Of a stretch of 64,000 nt of DNA, positions 17,941-26,314 are shown one piece after another. A model generated the notes under the pieces. The model was given only the letters and a program-made list of their open reading frames with translations. It had not been told where the DNA came from and searched no databases. Numbering within the stretch: position 1 is the first letter of the stretch; each line of letters opens with the position of its first letter. A program made the translations under genes and the position numbers. Origin of the DNA: Hyphomicrobium_B sp001006785 (lineage in GTDB: Bacteria; Pseudomonadota; Alphaproteobacteria; Rhizobiales; Hyphomicrobiaceae); the NCBI RefSeq assembly GCF_001006785.1, contig NZ_CDHO01000002.1, forward strand, positions 186,001 to 250,000, written 5' to 3'.

Positions 17941-18625
17941 GCAGGACTTCATTCGTGGCGCTGCTGCGGGGCTTGCCAGTGCATTGCATTGCGGCACGAT
18001 GTGCGGCGGGATCGCCTGCGGCGCCAATCTGCTGCTCGGAGCGAAGTCGCCGAGCGACAGGAACCTCAATCTCGCGTTGATGCAAGTCGGGCGCATCGCG
18101 ACCTATTCCGCGATCGGCGGTGTCGCGGGCCTGCTCGGCGGCTCAGTGCTCGCCAACTCGCCTTTCAGCAATCCGGCCGTTCTGCAATGGGCAACGGCAG
18201 TGTCGCTGCTCTGGATGGGAATGGTCCTCGCCGGAGTGATGCCGCGGCTCGCCCTGATTGACAATGGCATGCAGGCCATCGCGTCGCGCGCGAACACGTT
18301 TCTGCGGCCCGCCGGACAGACGCGCTACATCGCGCCGGTGACGATGGGGGTCGTCTGGGGACTGAATGCCTGCCCGATGGTCTACGGCGCGGCGTTCCTC
18401 GCCTCGCTCACTCAGACGAGCGTCCAGGGCGCAACGTTCATGCTGGGCTTCGGCATCGGAACCGTGCCTGCCGTGATCGCGTCGGCGCTTGGATTGTCGT
18501 GGCTCAGCCAGCGCGCCGAGGGGACGCGATGGAAACTATTTGCAGGATTAGCGCTCGCAGCTAGCGGCGTTGCGGTCATCTACTTTCCGCAGCATTTCGC
18601 CAACCTGCTGTGTCTCGTCCAGTAG
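17933..18625 (+). CDS. TauE/SafE-like (UreH-type) membrane protein at the end of the cco operon
   Basis: A polytopic protein of about 230 residues with six or so hydrophobic segments. The N-terminal ALHCGTMCGG motif and the central GLNACPMVYGAA carry conserved cysteines typical of the sulfite-exporter TauE/DsbD-like group often found beside cco/copper genes. It may take part in copper handling or thiol transfer for oxidase assembly (inference). The ATG at 17933 overlaps ccoS; ATG codons upstream in the same frame, for example 17903, are also possible but would lie deeper in ccoS. Confidence 0.8.
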   Translation: MLEQDFIRGAAAGLASALHCGTMCGGIACGANLLLGAKSPSDRNLNLALMQVGRIATYSAIGGVAGLLGGSVLANSPFSNPAVLQWATAVSLLWMGMVLAGVMPRLALIDNGMQAIASRANTFLRPAGQTRYIAPVTMGVVWGLNACPMVYGAAFLASLTQTSVQGATFMLGFGIGTVPAVIASALGLSWLSQRAEGTRWKLFAGLALAASGVAVIYFPQHFANLLCLVQ

Positions 18626-18655
18626 CTTGAAACTCTCCAATCATCGGAAAACAGA

Positions 18656-18683
18656 GCGAGCGCGATCGACCGATCACGCTCGC
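18656..18683. terminator. Bidirectional hairpin between convergent genes
   Basis: A 13-base inverted repeat with one mismatch (GCGAGCGCGATCG against CGATCACGCTCGC) sits between the end of the cco operon and the convergent PRC-barrel gene. The T-run is weak (TTCATT). It can serve both directions. Confidence 0.5.
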
Positions 18684-18720
18684 TTCATTGCTTGCCGACG
18701 GGAGTCGTACGCAATGCCGC

Positions 18721-19095
18721 TTATGATTTGAAGAACTGATAGGCTGGCAACGCTTTCAGCGAATCCTTCGTGCCATCGGTGACGATCTTCAGGCTCGTCC
18801 CGTCACGCGTGATCTTGAGATTGCTGAACGGGACCGAGACGTACTTGTCTCCCATACCGAGGAAGCCGCCGACGCTCAGCACAACCTCGTCCATCGAGCC
18901 ATCGGCTTTGAGAACGATATCTTCGATGCTGCCGATGTTCTCGTTGGCGCTGTTGTAAACTTTCGTGCCGACGAGCTTGCTGGTGCGGAATTCATCCGCC
19001 GTTTGCATGTTGTCGGCTGCAAACACGGGCGCGCTGATGGCGCTCGCAGCGAGAACCGCAGACGCTGCAAGGCTCTTCAGGAAAAGACGGGTCAT
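18721..19095 (-). CDS. Secreted PRC-barrel domain protein
   Basis: A 124-residue exported protein. The signal peptide MTRLFLKSLAASAVLAAS with a likely cleavage after APVFA is followed by a PRC-barrel domain at about 35-110 (KLVGTKVYNSANENIGSIED, then DKYVSVPFSNL). PRC-barrel proteins bind RNA or protein partners or act in envelope stress; the target here is unknown. The start at 19095 has GGAGG in front; an upstream in-frame start at 19155 would extend the signal peptide unusually. Confidence 0.85.
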   Translation of the reverse strand: MTRLFLKSLAASAVLAASAISAPVFAADNMQTADEFRTSKLVGTKVYNSANENIGSIEDIVLKADGSMDEVVLSVGGFLGMGDKYVSVPFSNLKITRDGTSLKIVTDGTKDSLKALPAYQFFKS

Positions 19096-19217
19096 GTATG
19101 CCTCCATTACACAGATGCATACAAATCGCACGACAGCCCTATTGGTTCCCCGCAATGCCTTTGGAGAACCCTCGCATCAGGTTTGGCGAACCGGAAGCGC
19201 CGCGCGGTTAATGGCGT

Positions 19218-19334
19218 TTATGCGTTGTAGCGCTTGACGAACAGCAGCGCGCAACCGAGGCAGCCGGCGGCTGCGGCTCCGATGATGATCAGGGCCAGCC
19301 AATCGGCCCCCGCGTATCCCCAGAATGCGCTCAT
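19218..19334 (-). CDS. 38-residue single-span membrane protein
   Basis: Begins MSAFWGYAGADWLALIIIG, followed by a small Ala/Gly/Cys-rich stretch and a basic end, LLFVKRYNA. One membrane helix covers about residues 12-33. The ATG overlaps the stop of the winged-helix gene as ATGA, which supports real translation. It is the third gene of a coupled transporter operon and may be an accessory peptide of the DMT transporter (inference). No family is recognised. Confidence 0.6.
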   Translation of the reverse strand: MSAFWGYAGADWLALIIIGAAAAGCLGCALLFVKRYNA

Positions 19335-19627
19335 GACGTCCGAGCCTCCGTCAGCAGTCCCGTGTCTCTCATCCGCGTCTTGCCGAAATCGGTGAGGGCG
19401 TAATGGAATGTCAGCATCGGCTTTCCGCGAATGGTTTTCAAATCCGACTGCAGGCGCGCGACCAATCCGCCGGCCGCCAGTTCGTCGAGAGCAATGCGAA
19501 CGCTATTCTCCCAGTATTCCCCTGAAAGACCATATTCGCGAAGCGTCCTCGCGATCAGCTCTTCGTCCCAGAGGCTGGCGGAGCGGCTAAGCTCGACCAG
19601 CAGGAAGCCCTTCTGATGCAGCTTCAT
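19331..19627 (-). CDS. Small winged-helix-like protein
   Basis: A 98-residue protein with a pattern resembling a PadR/MarR-type winged helix: three helices (ELIARTLREYGLSG, WENSVRIALDELAAGGLV) and a C-terminal wing ending YALTDFGKTRMRD. It could be a local regulator of the transporter upstream. Its ATG overlaps the transporter stop and its stop overlaps the next start, so the three genes are translationally coupled. The fold assignment is by eye only. Confidence 0.65.
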   Translation of the reverse strand: MKLHQKGFLLVELSRSASLWDEELIARTLREYGLSGEYWENSVRIALDELAAGGLVARLQSDLKTIRGKPMLTFHYALTDFGKTRMRDTGLLTEARTS

Positions 19628-20706
19628 GGTGTGCTCACTCCTGTGTCGGTATCGCGAAGCTGAGCGACGGATTCAGCGGGCTCGCTGAACATGACGAAAC
19701 TGCCGAGCACCGTCAGCACGAGGCCGATGAGGAAGTACCATTCCGGCAGCTGCAGCGTGAAGGCGGCGATGAAGATGAGCGCGAAGATCGCATAGAGATT
19801 GCCGATCGCTTCGCCGCGTCCAACGCCGATGAGAGTGAAGCTCTTGTAGAATGACGTATAGCAATACGCGTGACACGCGGCGGCAAGCAGGATCCACAGC
19901 ACCGCTTTGCCGTGCGTCATCGTATCGACGATCAAGGTTCCGATCGGATAATCGGTGAACAACGCCAGAAACGGCAGGATCAAAAGCCCCCAGAAGAAAA
20001 TCTCGAACGTGAAGCGGCATTGAATGCCGGCATCGGGATCAGACACGTCGATCGCGCGAGCAGCAACCGCGCCTTCCAGTCCCCAACCAATAGCCGACAT
20101 GATGCCGCCGACATAGCCGAGCCACGCATGGTTGCTCGAAATGTCGAGTTCGCCGAACAGGCCCGGCCCGTAAATCGCGATGCCGCCCATAATGATGATC
20201 GCCATGCCGAGGGCAGCGCGTCCGGTGATCTTTTCCTTGAACCACAGCCGCGCGACGACAGCCCCGATGACGGGATAGAAGAGAGAGGTCACAGCCGCAA
20301 ATACCGGCCCGACGAAACCCATCGCCATGTAGGAACCGAAGATCGCGAGCGGCCCTCCGCAGAGAGATGCGAGCGCGTACCACTTCGAGATCCGTCGAAA
20401 GCGAACGATCGTGCGGCCGTAATCCGCGATCTTCCCGAGCGCCCCGTTCCACAGCAGCAGAAAGCCGAAAATCATGATCGCGTGGATCCACGTCATGACG
20501 GCGGTAGCGGCGAGGCGAAGTCCCATGTCGTCGGCCGCAATATCGACGTAGGGCTTTTCATACCAGAGCGCAGTCCCCGGCACATACCAGGCGCCCCAGA
20601 GCACCGCTGTCCACAATGCCCAGGCGAACCCCCAACGCTGCAAGCGCGTGTAATGTGCCTTGAGTGCTTCTGTCCGAAGCCCGTCAACGGTCTCGACCGT
20701 GGCCAT
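19624..20706 (-). CDS. DMT-superfamily (EamA-type) transporter
   Basis: A 360-residue inner-membrane protein with about ten hydrophobic segments arranged as two EamA repeats (roughly 30-165 and 195-340). Segments such as YPVIGAVVARLWFKEKITGRAALG and GEAIGNLYAIFALIF are typical of drug/metabolite transporters. The substrate is unknown. It is the first gene of a three-gene coupled operon and faces a LuxR-type regulator across a 184-base divergent promoter region, which suggests that regulator controls it. Confidence 0.85.
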   Translation of the reverse strand: MATVETVDGLRTEALKAHYTRLQRWGFAWALWTAVLWGAWYVPGTALWYEKPYVDIAADDMGLRLAATAVMTWIHAIMIFGFLLLWNGALGKIADYGRTIVRFRRISKWYALASLCGGPLAIFGSYMAMGFVGPVFAAVTSLFYPVIGAVVARLWFKEKITGRAALGMAIIIMGGIAIYGPGLFGELDISSNHAWLGYVGGIMSAIGWGLEGAVAARAIDVSDPDAGIQCRFTFEIFFWGLLILPFLALFTDYPIGTLIVDTMTHGKAVLWILLAAACHAYCYTSFYKSFTLIGVGRGEAIGNLYAIFALIFIAAFTLQLPEWYFLIGLVLTVLGSFVMFSEPAESVAQLRDTDTGVSTP

Positions 20707-20809
20707 CAGAAAGTCCCTTCGCTGCGCAGCACAAAGTTCAGCCGAGAATCGACGCGGTCGGCTTTCATATGGGACAGATTAGTTTTTACTGGCGAGGATC
20801 ACACAATAG

Positions 20810-20821
20810 TGCCAACTGGCA
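20810..20821. promoter_or_regulatory. Dyad in the DMT/LuxR divergent region
   Basis: TGCCAACTGGCA is an inverted repeat (TGCCA/TGGCA, 2-base spacer) 70 bases upstream of the LuxR start and 104 upstream of the transporter start. It is a candidate operator for either regulator. The rest of 20707-20890 shows no gene. Confidence 0.3.
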
Positions 20822-20890
20822 TCATTCGCCGCGCGTCACCTCTGCGGGGCAGGCTTTTGATGTTCCGAGACGGACGGTCGACCTCGCGCA

Positions 20891-21940
20891 ATGAGCGGAA
20901 AATCCAAGACATCACCCGTCACGCGCCTGACGGACGAGGAATGGTTTCACCGCACGGGCCGGGTCGCGATGTCGATCGGTCAGGACACATTTCACCGCGA
21001 GCTTCTTGAACTATTCGGCTCTGCGATGAAGCACGATTCCAGCTGGATTATGCGCTATTCGCGCTTCGCGCCGCCCGACATCCTTTACACGCACAACGTG
21101 CCCGACGAGATCGTGCAGCTCTACACACGCGAATGCTCGACGATCGATCCGTATTCGAACCATTGGAAAACCCGCGGCGCGCCCGGCGTTCTCACGCTGT
21201 CGCGTCTCAAATCAGAGAACGTCGAGTTCATCATATACGAGAAGATGTTTGGCGCCGCCGCCAACATTGCCGACGAACTCGCGATGTTCTTCACGACAGT
21301 CGGACATTGTTGCCTGGCGTTATTCCTGGTGCGCGAGAAAGGCACGTTTTCGGCTACCGACGTCGCGAGGGCTGAGCTGATCTTTCCAGCGCTCGATGGT
21401 TATCATCATGCGCATCTGAGCTCGCTGTTCAATGAACTCAAGTACAGCAACCGGTCGGGTATGGATGCCTTCATAAGACGTCCGATGCTGATTCATGATC
21501 GGTTTCACGAACAGGTTTACGCGAGCGACACGTGGATTCAGGCCGCAGCGCAAGACCCGGCCATCGACGAGATCGTGCACGCAGGAGCAAGCAAGGCGGC
21601 GCAGAAGTTCGAACTACGGAATTTCATTCTGCGATCCGAGACGCTCGATCGCCATTTTCCTCTCGCGCCGGGCGGACGCATCTACGCGTTGGAACCGAAG
21701 GCTTCGGAGAAAACCCAGCACGAGCATGTCGATCAGGTTGCCGCCACGCTCAGCGACTTTACGCGGCGAGAGCGTGAAATACTGGCGCTCATCATGATGG
21801 GACAAAGCACGGGCGAGATCGCGCAAAAACTCGAAATAAGCAAAGGCACGATCAAGAATTGCCGCCTGCGCATCTACCGCAAGGCCGATGTTACGTCTGA
21901 GCGGGCGCTGGTGAATAAATTTACCGCGATATTCAGGTGA
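20891..21940 (+). CDS. LuxR-family transcriptional regulator
   Basis: A 349-residue regulator. A LuxR-type (GerE) helix-turn-helix is at about 282-345: TRREREILALIMMGQSTGEI, then AQKLEISKGTIKNCRLRIY. The N-terminal 270 residues do not show a clear autoinducer domain or receiver Asp, so the signal is unknown. The helix-turn-helix recognition helix IKNCRLRIY replaces the usual VKxHxxxI pattern. No luxI-like gene is near. It is divergent from the DMT operon and is likely its regulator. Confidence 0.88.
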   Translation: MSGKSKTSPVTRLTDEEWFHRTGRVAMSIGQDTFHRELLELFGSAMKHDSSWIMRYSRFAPPDILYTHNVPDEIVQLYTRECSTIDPYSNHWKTRGAPGVLTLSRLKSENVEFIIYEKMFGAAANIADELAMFFTTVGHCCLALFLVREKGTFSATDVARAELIFPALDGYHHAHLSSLFNELKYSNRSGMDAFIRRPMLIHDRFHEQVYASDTWIQAAAQDPAIDEIVHAGASKAAQKFELRNFILRSETLDRHFPLAPGGRIYALEPKASEKTQHEHVDQVAATLSDFTRREREILALIMMGQSTGEIAQKLEISKGTIKNCRLRIYRKADVTSERALVNKFTAIFR

Positions 21941-21963
21941 TCAACGCTACATCAGCACTTAAT

Positions 21964-22737
21964 TCAGCGCGCGCTACCTGGCAGCGGCGATCGCAGCGAC
22001 ATTGCCGAGGCGTCAACCGCGAGGCGTTCGGACGATCGGTACTCGCGGAGCATATCTGAAGTGCCCGAAGCAAACTCTGCGCGATGCTCGGGCGGTGCGC
22101 GCAACGGCTCTAGATACGAGATGGCATTGACGTCGACGAGCCCGACCATTGCGGGGATGTAGGGCAGGTCGAGAAGTTTCGCGATCGTGATGCGATGCAG
22201 CCCGGAGCCACGCATGACAGCAAATCGTCCGGCGGCATCGATGCCGATTTGGACTCCGCCATACTCGCGGAAATTCCAGGGTTTCAACTGCTTCTGGGTC
22301 TTGAACGCTCTTTCCTTTTCGATACGGCGGTAGAGTTCATCCAGCTTGCGATAGCGCCGGGTAATCGCCGACTTGGTATTGTGGCTGATGCCGGCACGAA
22401 AGAACTTCACGCGCATCATGCGATTAATGAAGTCTGGCGTCTCCTCCCAGGGCAGGCCATCGCGCCAATGCATCAGACTGGACTTCACCGGAATCACATC
22501 TTCCAGCGGTGAGAAGCTCAAGCCACGACGCTCGAAATCGACAATGCGTCCGCTCGTACGACGGATATTCAAGCCTTCAGGCAATTGCCCCATGTAGAAG
22601 TTGATCTTCTTCGGATCGACCCAAATAAGTTCGGCCGTTCTCGGCGCTACCGTCCCGAACACGGCTCGATTTTCCCTGTCCCGGTGGAGGGCGCGCAGAG
22701 CGATCATGATCTGCTTGATGTCGTGAATGGCCATCAT
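21964..22737 (-). CDS. ParB-like domain protein
   Basis: A 257-residue protein whose segment GSGLHRITIAKLLDLPYIPA (about 178-197) resembles the ParB/Srx-fold motif G-x-x-H-R-x-x-A-x-x-L found in ParB-like NTPases and nuclease-like proteins. N-terminal ELIWVDPKKINFYM resembles a ParB-type first strand. It is not a partition ParB: no DNA-binding domain is evident. The start overlaps the stop of the kinase-fusion gene (ATGA), so the two are made together. Function unknown. Confidence 0.6.
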   Translation of the reverse strand: MMAIHDIKQIMIALRALHRDRENRAVFGTVAPRTAELIWVDPKKINFYMGQLPEGLNIRRTSGRIVDFERRGLSFSPLEDVIPVKSSLMHWRDGLPWEETPDFINRMMRVKFFRAGISHNTKSAITRRYRKLDELYRRIEKERAFKTQKQLKPWNFREYGGVQIGIDAAGRFAVMRGSGLHRITIAKLLDLPYIPAMVGLVDVNAISYLEPLRAPPEHRAEFASGTSDMLREYRSSERLAVDASAMSLRSPLPGSAR

Positions 22738-24137
22738 GTCCTCGACGCTTGAAGAATGATGTTTCGGGCAGCAGAGACTGACGTTTCGATGCCGCCTCCG
22801 TTGTGAAATAGGACGTACGTGGTCGGCGTACGGCGCGATAAGCAGTCGAAGACCAGACGGTCGTATCGCGCATGTCCGGCTTCGGTCATTTCTCGCTTGC
22901 GCTGCGAGAGACGCGCCTGCGGGACCAAAAGATGCATGACCGGAATGCGCTGCCCGAAGACGCGCGAAAGCCCGGAAGCCCGGTGTAGCCTCGGATGGTC
23001 GGATTTTCGGTCGACGATGACGAAATCGATCAGCGCGCGGTCGACGAGCGTCAGCTTGCGTCCTGAAAACAGATTCAGGAACGGAAGCGCTGTAGCGGCG
23101 CGCATATAATTGAAGGGCGCCAGCGTGTCGTCGAACTTTTCCCGCCCTTGAAACAGCAGCGGGCGGATCAACGCGACGGCAATCTTGTAGAGAATGGAAT
23201 TTCGATAGAGCCGCTTGCCGACGTAACTTTTGAATTTATTCGGCTCGGCCTCGCGGAGTTTTTTGATGACGCTCGTTTTGCCGGAGCCGTCGCAGCCCAT
23301 GATCGACATGCTGCGCGTTTTGCGGGGCGCGTCGAGCCACGCGGCGCGTATCTCCGTCACGATCTTGTGGCGCAATCGTATCGACGGTCTTGCGGCAGGC
23401 CAGAGCTTATTGTCCTCAAGCAGCTTGCGGCTCACCGCCAGCGCCTGTTCGTCGATCTTGCCCGAGTGCTGGATCCGAGCGAGGGCACCCGCCAATTCGG
23501 AAGAACCAGCCGAAGCGCACGTGCTTTCGTAGTTTGAGAGCCGTCCGCGCACGTGATCGTTGTCGAGCTTCCGCTTCTTGCTGACCAGATGCTCGAGGTA
23601 GATCGCCGCTTCGATCTCGGGCGGTAGTCTCGCGATCCCATTTGACGCCCCGACCAGATGAGCGACATCTTCGAATCTGAGGTAGTTCGTGCCGCCCGCA
23701 AGCTGCCAAAGCTCGATCCAGAAATCGAAGCAAAGGCTGTCGCGTCCGTCGATGTCGAAAATCTCGAGGCCAACCTTGTCGGCAGAGCGCGATCGTATGA
23801 TCGCATGACATTCGCCCGCAAGCGTCCATTCGAACACCGCGCTTAATAGTGCGTCTACGGACGATCTGCTGGCGAGGAAGTCAACGTCGCCGCGACCGAT
23901 ATCCTCTGTGCTCAGCGGGGCTCCGCGAAGCTGCACGAAGCACCACGGTCCGTTCTGAATTCGGTCGATGATCGAGGAAAGCACCGCCCTCGGGTTTTCA
24001 AGCGGTGCGGTGCCGTCGCGGTCTGAGGTCGACACCTTGTGAACTTTATCCGCCGGAAGCGGGCTCGCAGTCCCGCGGGTCAGCCGCCAATCGGCGTCGG
24101 CAGGTTTCAGCTGTTGCGACACGCGCAGCGTCGTCAT
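22734..24137 (-). CDS. Nucleotidyltransferase-like / thymidylate-kinase-like fusion protein
   Basis: A two-part protein of 467 residues from the ATG at 24137. The N-terminal part has a sequence like a minimal nucleotidyltransferase (GRGDVDFLASRSSVDALL), and residues about 276-460 form a P-loop kinase domain with IMGCDGSGKTSVIKKL and an arginine-rich lid region. The frame is open to a TTG at 24368, adding 77 Arg-rich residues; neither start has a clear ribosome site. Such fusions occur near polysaccharide genes in other bacteria, but none is visible here. The substrate is unknown; it is coupled to the ParB-like gene. Confidence 0.65.
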   Translation of the reverse strand: MTTLRVSQQLKPADADWRLTRGTASPLPADKVHKVSTSDRDGTAPLENPRAVLSSIIDRIQNGPWCFVQLRGAPLSTEDIGRGDVDFLASRSSVDALLSAVFEWTLAGECHAIIRSRSADKVGLEIFDIDGRDSLCFDFWIELWQLAGGTNYLRFEDVAHLVGASNGIARLPPEIEAAIYLEHLVSKKRKLDNDHVRGRLSNYESTCASAGSSELAGALARIQHSGKIDEQALAVSRKLLEDNKLWPAARPSIRLRHKIVTEIRAAWLDAPRKTRSMSIMGCDGSGKTSVIKKLREAEPNKFKSYVGKRLYRNSILYKIAVALIRPLLFQGREKFDDTLAPFNYMRAATALPFLNLFSGRKLTLVDRALIDFVIVDRKSDHPRLHRASGLSRVFGQRIPVMHLLVPQARLSQRKREMTEAGHARYDRLVFDCLSRRTPTTYVLFHNGGGIETSVSAARNIILQASRT

Positions 24138-24406
24138 GCTGTCGATAACCCGCGCCGCAAGGTGGGAAAAAGAAGGGCGATCACCCGGCCGCCCGAGCGG
24201 CTCTGCGATGCGAGACCGAAGACGGCGTTCTCGGCCGCCGCCGCGTAACGCCAACGGTCCGGCGCTCGATATTTCGTTGCCGCAGGACGGAACGATGCCG
24301 CCGCTAGGCGGCCTGAAGCACTCCGCATCAGCACGGTTCCCCCCGTCTGAATTCGCTTCGTCAATCAAGCCAAATGGTCGAAGCGGAATAGGCCAAATCG
24401 CCTAGG

Positions 24407-24418
24407 TAGGGCGCCCTA
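24407..24418. promoter_or_regulatory. Palindrome upstream of the kinase-fusion operon
   Basis: TAGGGCGCCCTA is a perfect 12-base palindrome upstream of the minus-strand pair. It could be an operator. The remainder of 24369-24619 shows no gene. Confidence 0.25.
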
Positions 24419-24619
24419 TCGTCACAAATATGTCAAGGGGCTGACATGGAATTGTTATGTATGGAAACCGTTTGTGAGCGACGCCGGCCGAGGTCTCCGA
24501 GGCCGCAGCAGCCTCTTGCGTCACCCGGCACTCCGTGCATGCTTGATCCCGCAGCACTCGCCCAATGTCGAGTCGAGTGGACGGGACAGCCGCATATCAT
24601 CAGCCGACAGCCTTAGTAT

Positions 24620-25684
24620 TTAAGCGGTCCCGGACTTGTTTCCGTTCATCCACGCTTGGCCCAGTTCCCAGGCAACAGAAAGAATTATCGGACCAACAAA
24701 GAGGCCAATGATTCCATAGGCGATCGTCCCACCAATGACGCCGATGACGATGACCAACATGGGAGTAGTGAGACCACGTGTCATTAAGATCGGGCGCAAA
24801 ACGTTATCCAATAGCCCAATTGGGACCATGTAGGCGGTAAACAAAAGGGCGTGCAGCGCTTCCTGAGTCATCCAACTCCAAACAAGGATCGGCAGAAAGA
24901 GAACGCCTGGACCAATTTGGAGAATTCCAAGTACCAGCGAAGCGAAAGCGAAAATGCCCGCGCCGGGTACGCCGGCCACAAGAAAACCGATCCCTCCAAG
25001 AAACGATTGCAGCAACGCAACCCCAAGAACGCCACGAGAAATATTGCGGATAGTTGCGCCGGCCAGTTCCACCATTTCTGTACCTCGCGGGTTCAGAACG
25101 CGTTCCATGATCCGAGCAAGTACTTTGACAAGCTTGGGGCCTGGGCAAAAGAGAAAACCTGCTACGATAATCGAGAGCAGGAACTTGAGCAGCCCAATCA
25201 AAACGTTCGACGCAACCTGGAGGAGCCAGCCAGCCACAGGTTTCAACGCGGGTGCTAATTCAGCTAGTTGCGAGCTGATGTCCGTAATGGCGCGCGTCCA
25301 AAGCCGATAGATTTGATCTCCAGCGATTGGCCAATCTTTGATCGATTCTGGAGGGGCAGGAATGGATAATCCGCTGTCAAGTTTTTGGACAATGACTTCC
25401 ACTCCGTTGAGCAGACCGAAGCCAAGCCACGTCACAGGTGCTAAGACGACAAACATGCAAAGTAATGTAACGAATGCGGCGGCAAACTTCGGGCTATTGA
25501 GCCGATATGCGAGCCAGCGGTAGATGGGGTAAAGCGCCACCGTCAGAATGGCGCTCCACACTAAGATCGTCAGAACCGGAGCAACGATTGCAAACGACAA
25601 ATAAGCTAGCAACGTAAGCAAGCTGATACGAATAGCAAGATCGATCGCGACGGTCTGATCCTTCTGCGTATCGATCTCCGGCAT
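24620..25684 (-). CDS. AI-2E family transporter (PerM/YdiK-like)
   Basis: A 354-residue inner-membrane protein with about eight hydrophobic segments and the family pattern: paired N-terminal helices, a soluble middle (residues 100-150), then PGAGIFAFASLVLGILQIGP and the C-terminal segment LDNVLRPILMTRG. The AI-2E name is historical; members are putative transporters or Na+/H+ antiporters and a role in autoinducer export should not be assumed. It stands alone on the minus strand. Confidence 0.9.
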   Translation of the reverse strand: MPEIDTQKDQTVAIDLAIRISLLTLLAYLSFAIVAPVLTILVWSAILTVALYPIYRWLAYRLNSPKFAAAFVTLLCMFVVLAPVTWLGFGLLNGVEVIVQKLDSGLSIPAPPESIKDWPIAGDQIYRLWTRAITDISSQLAELAPALKPVAGWLLQVASNVLIGLLKFLLSIIVAGFLFCPGPKLVKVLARIMERVLNPRGTEMVELAGATIRNISRGVLGVALLQSFLGGIGFLVAGVPGAGIFAFASLVLGILQIGPGVLFLPILVWSWMTQEALHALLFTAYMVPIGLLDNVLRPILMTRGLTTPMLVIVIGVIGGTIAYGIIGLFVGPIILSVAWELGQAWMNGNKSGTA

Positions 25685-26314
25685 TCGTTAAATTCCGGTT
25701 CAACTACGATCTCTATGCGCTTGGGCTGTCTGTCTGCTTAGCCATCGGGTCCATGAATTTGCGCGAATAACTTCCACCACTTTTGCTTGGCGCAGTAAAT
25801 TTATCCTGGGCATCCGCAATGGCGAGGTCCCAATTGAGGGATACGCCCTTTTATAAAAAGGTTCCCCCTATATCGAACCAATAGCACGCTACGCTCCATT
25901 GAAGGGAGCCAATCAATGATGAATTGGGGCGAATATATCAGCTGATCGTTGGCCCTCATACTAAGCCGTCACCAAGGAAGCGTCCACGGTTTGTGTGTTG
26001 GCATGTTGAGCAGCTTCGATCCTCCGAGTCATTATTAGCATCAACTTCCATATTAAACGCTCTTGGCTCTCACGATGATTTTCGATAATATATCCCTTGA
26101 TGGCTTTGGCGCGTCGTCCTTAGGCAAGTGTTCGGATTAAATCTTCAATCCTAAGAGGATTTAATGACAGCGCCGCGAGCGAACTTTTGAATTACTGACT
26201 AGGGCACGAACCAACTTCGGTATCGGCTCTCCTACGAGATCTATCACTTCGACGCACGTTCTCGGATCGTAGCCAACACAACACAGATTGTGGGGTACTA
26301 GGAAGGAGAGCGGC
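25685..26314. other. 630-base region without an intact gene; repeat and possible gene remnant
   Basis: No complete gene is seen. A minus-strand frame at 25961-26119 (52 codons, no ATG start) has protein-like composition, for example ENHRESQERLIWKLM, and is preceded across a stop by another protein-like stretch, so it may be a decayed gene. An inverted repeat ATTAAATC / GATTTAAT (26136-26143 and 26158-26165) lies 150 bases upstream of the efflux-pump adaptor and may be its operator. A short hairpin CCTTTT-ATA-AAAAGG is at 25847-25861. Confidence 0.3.

Noticed and set aside
24620..25684. Quorum-sensing role for the AI-2E transporter
   Set aside because: No luxS or luxI gene is present nearby and the family name does not prove autoinducer export.
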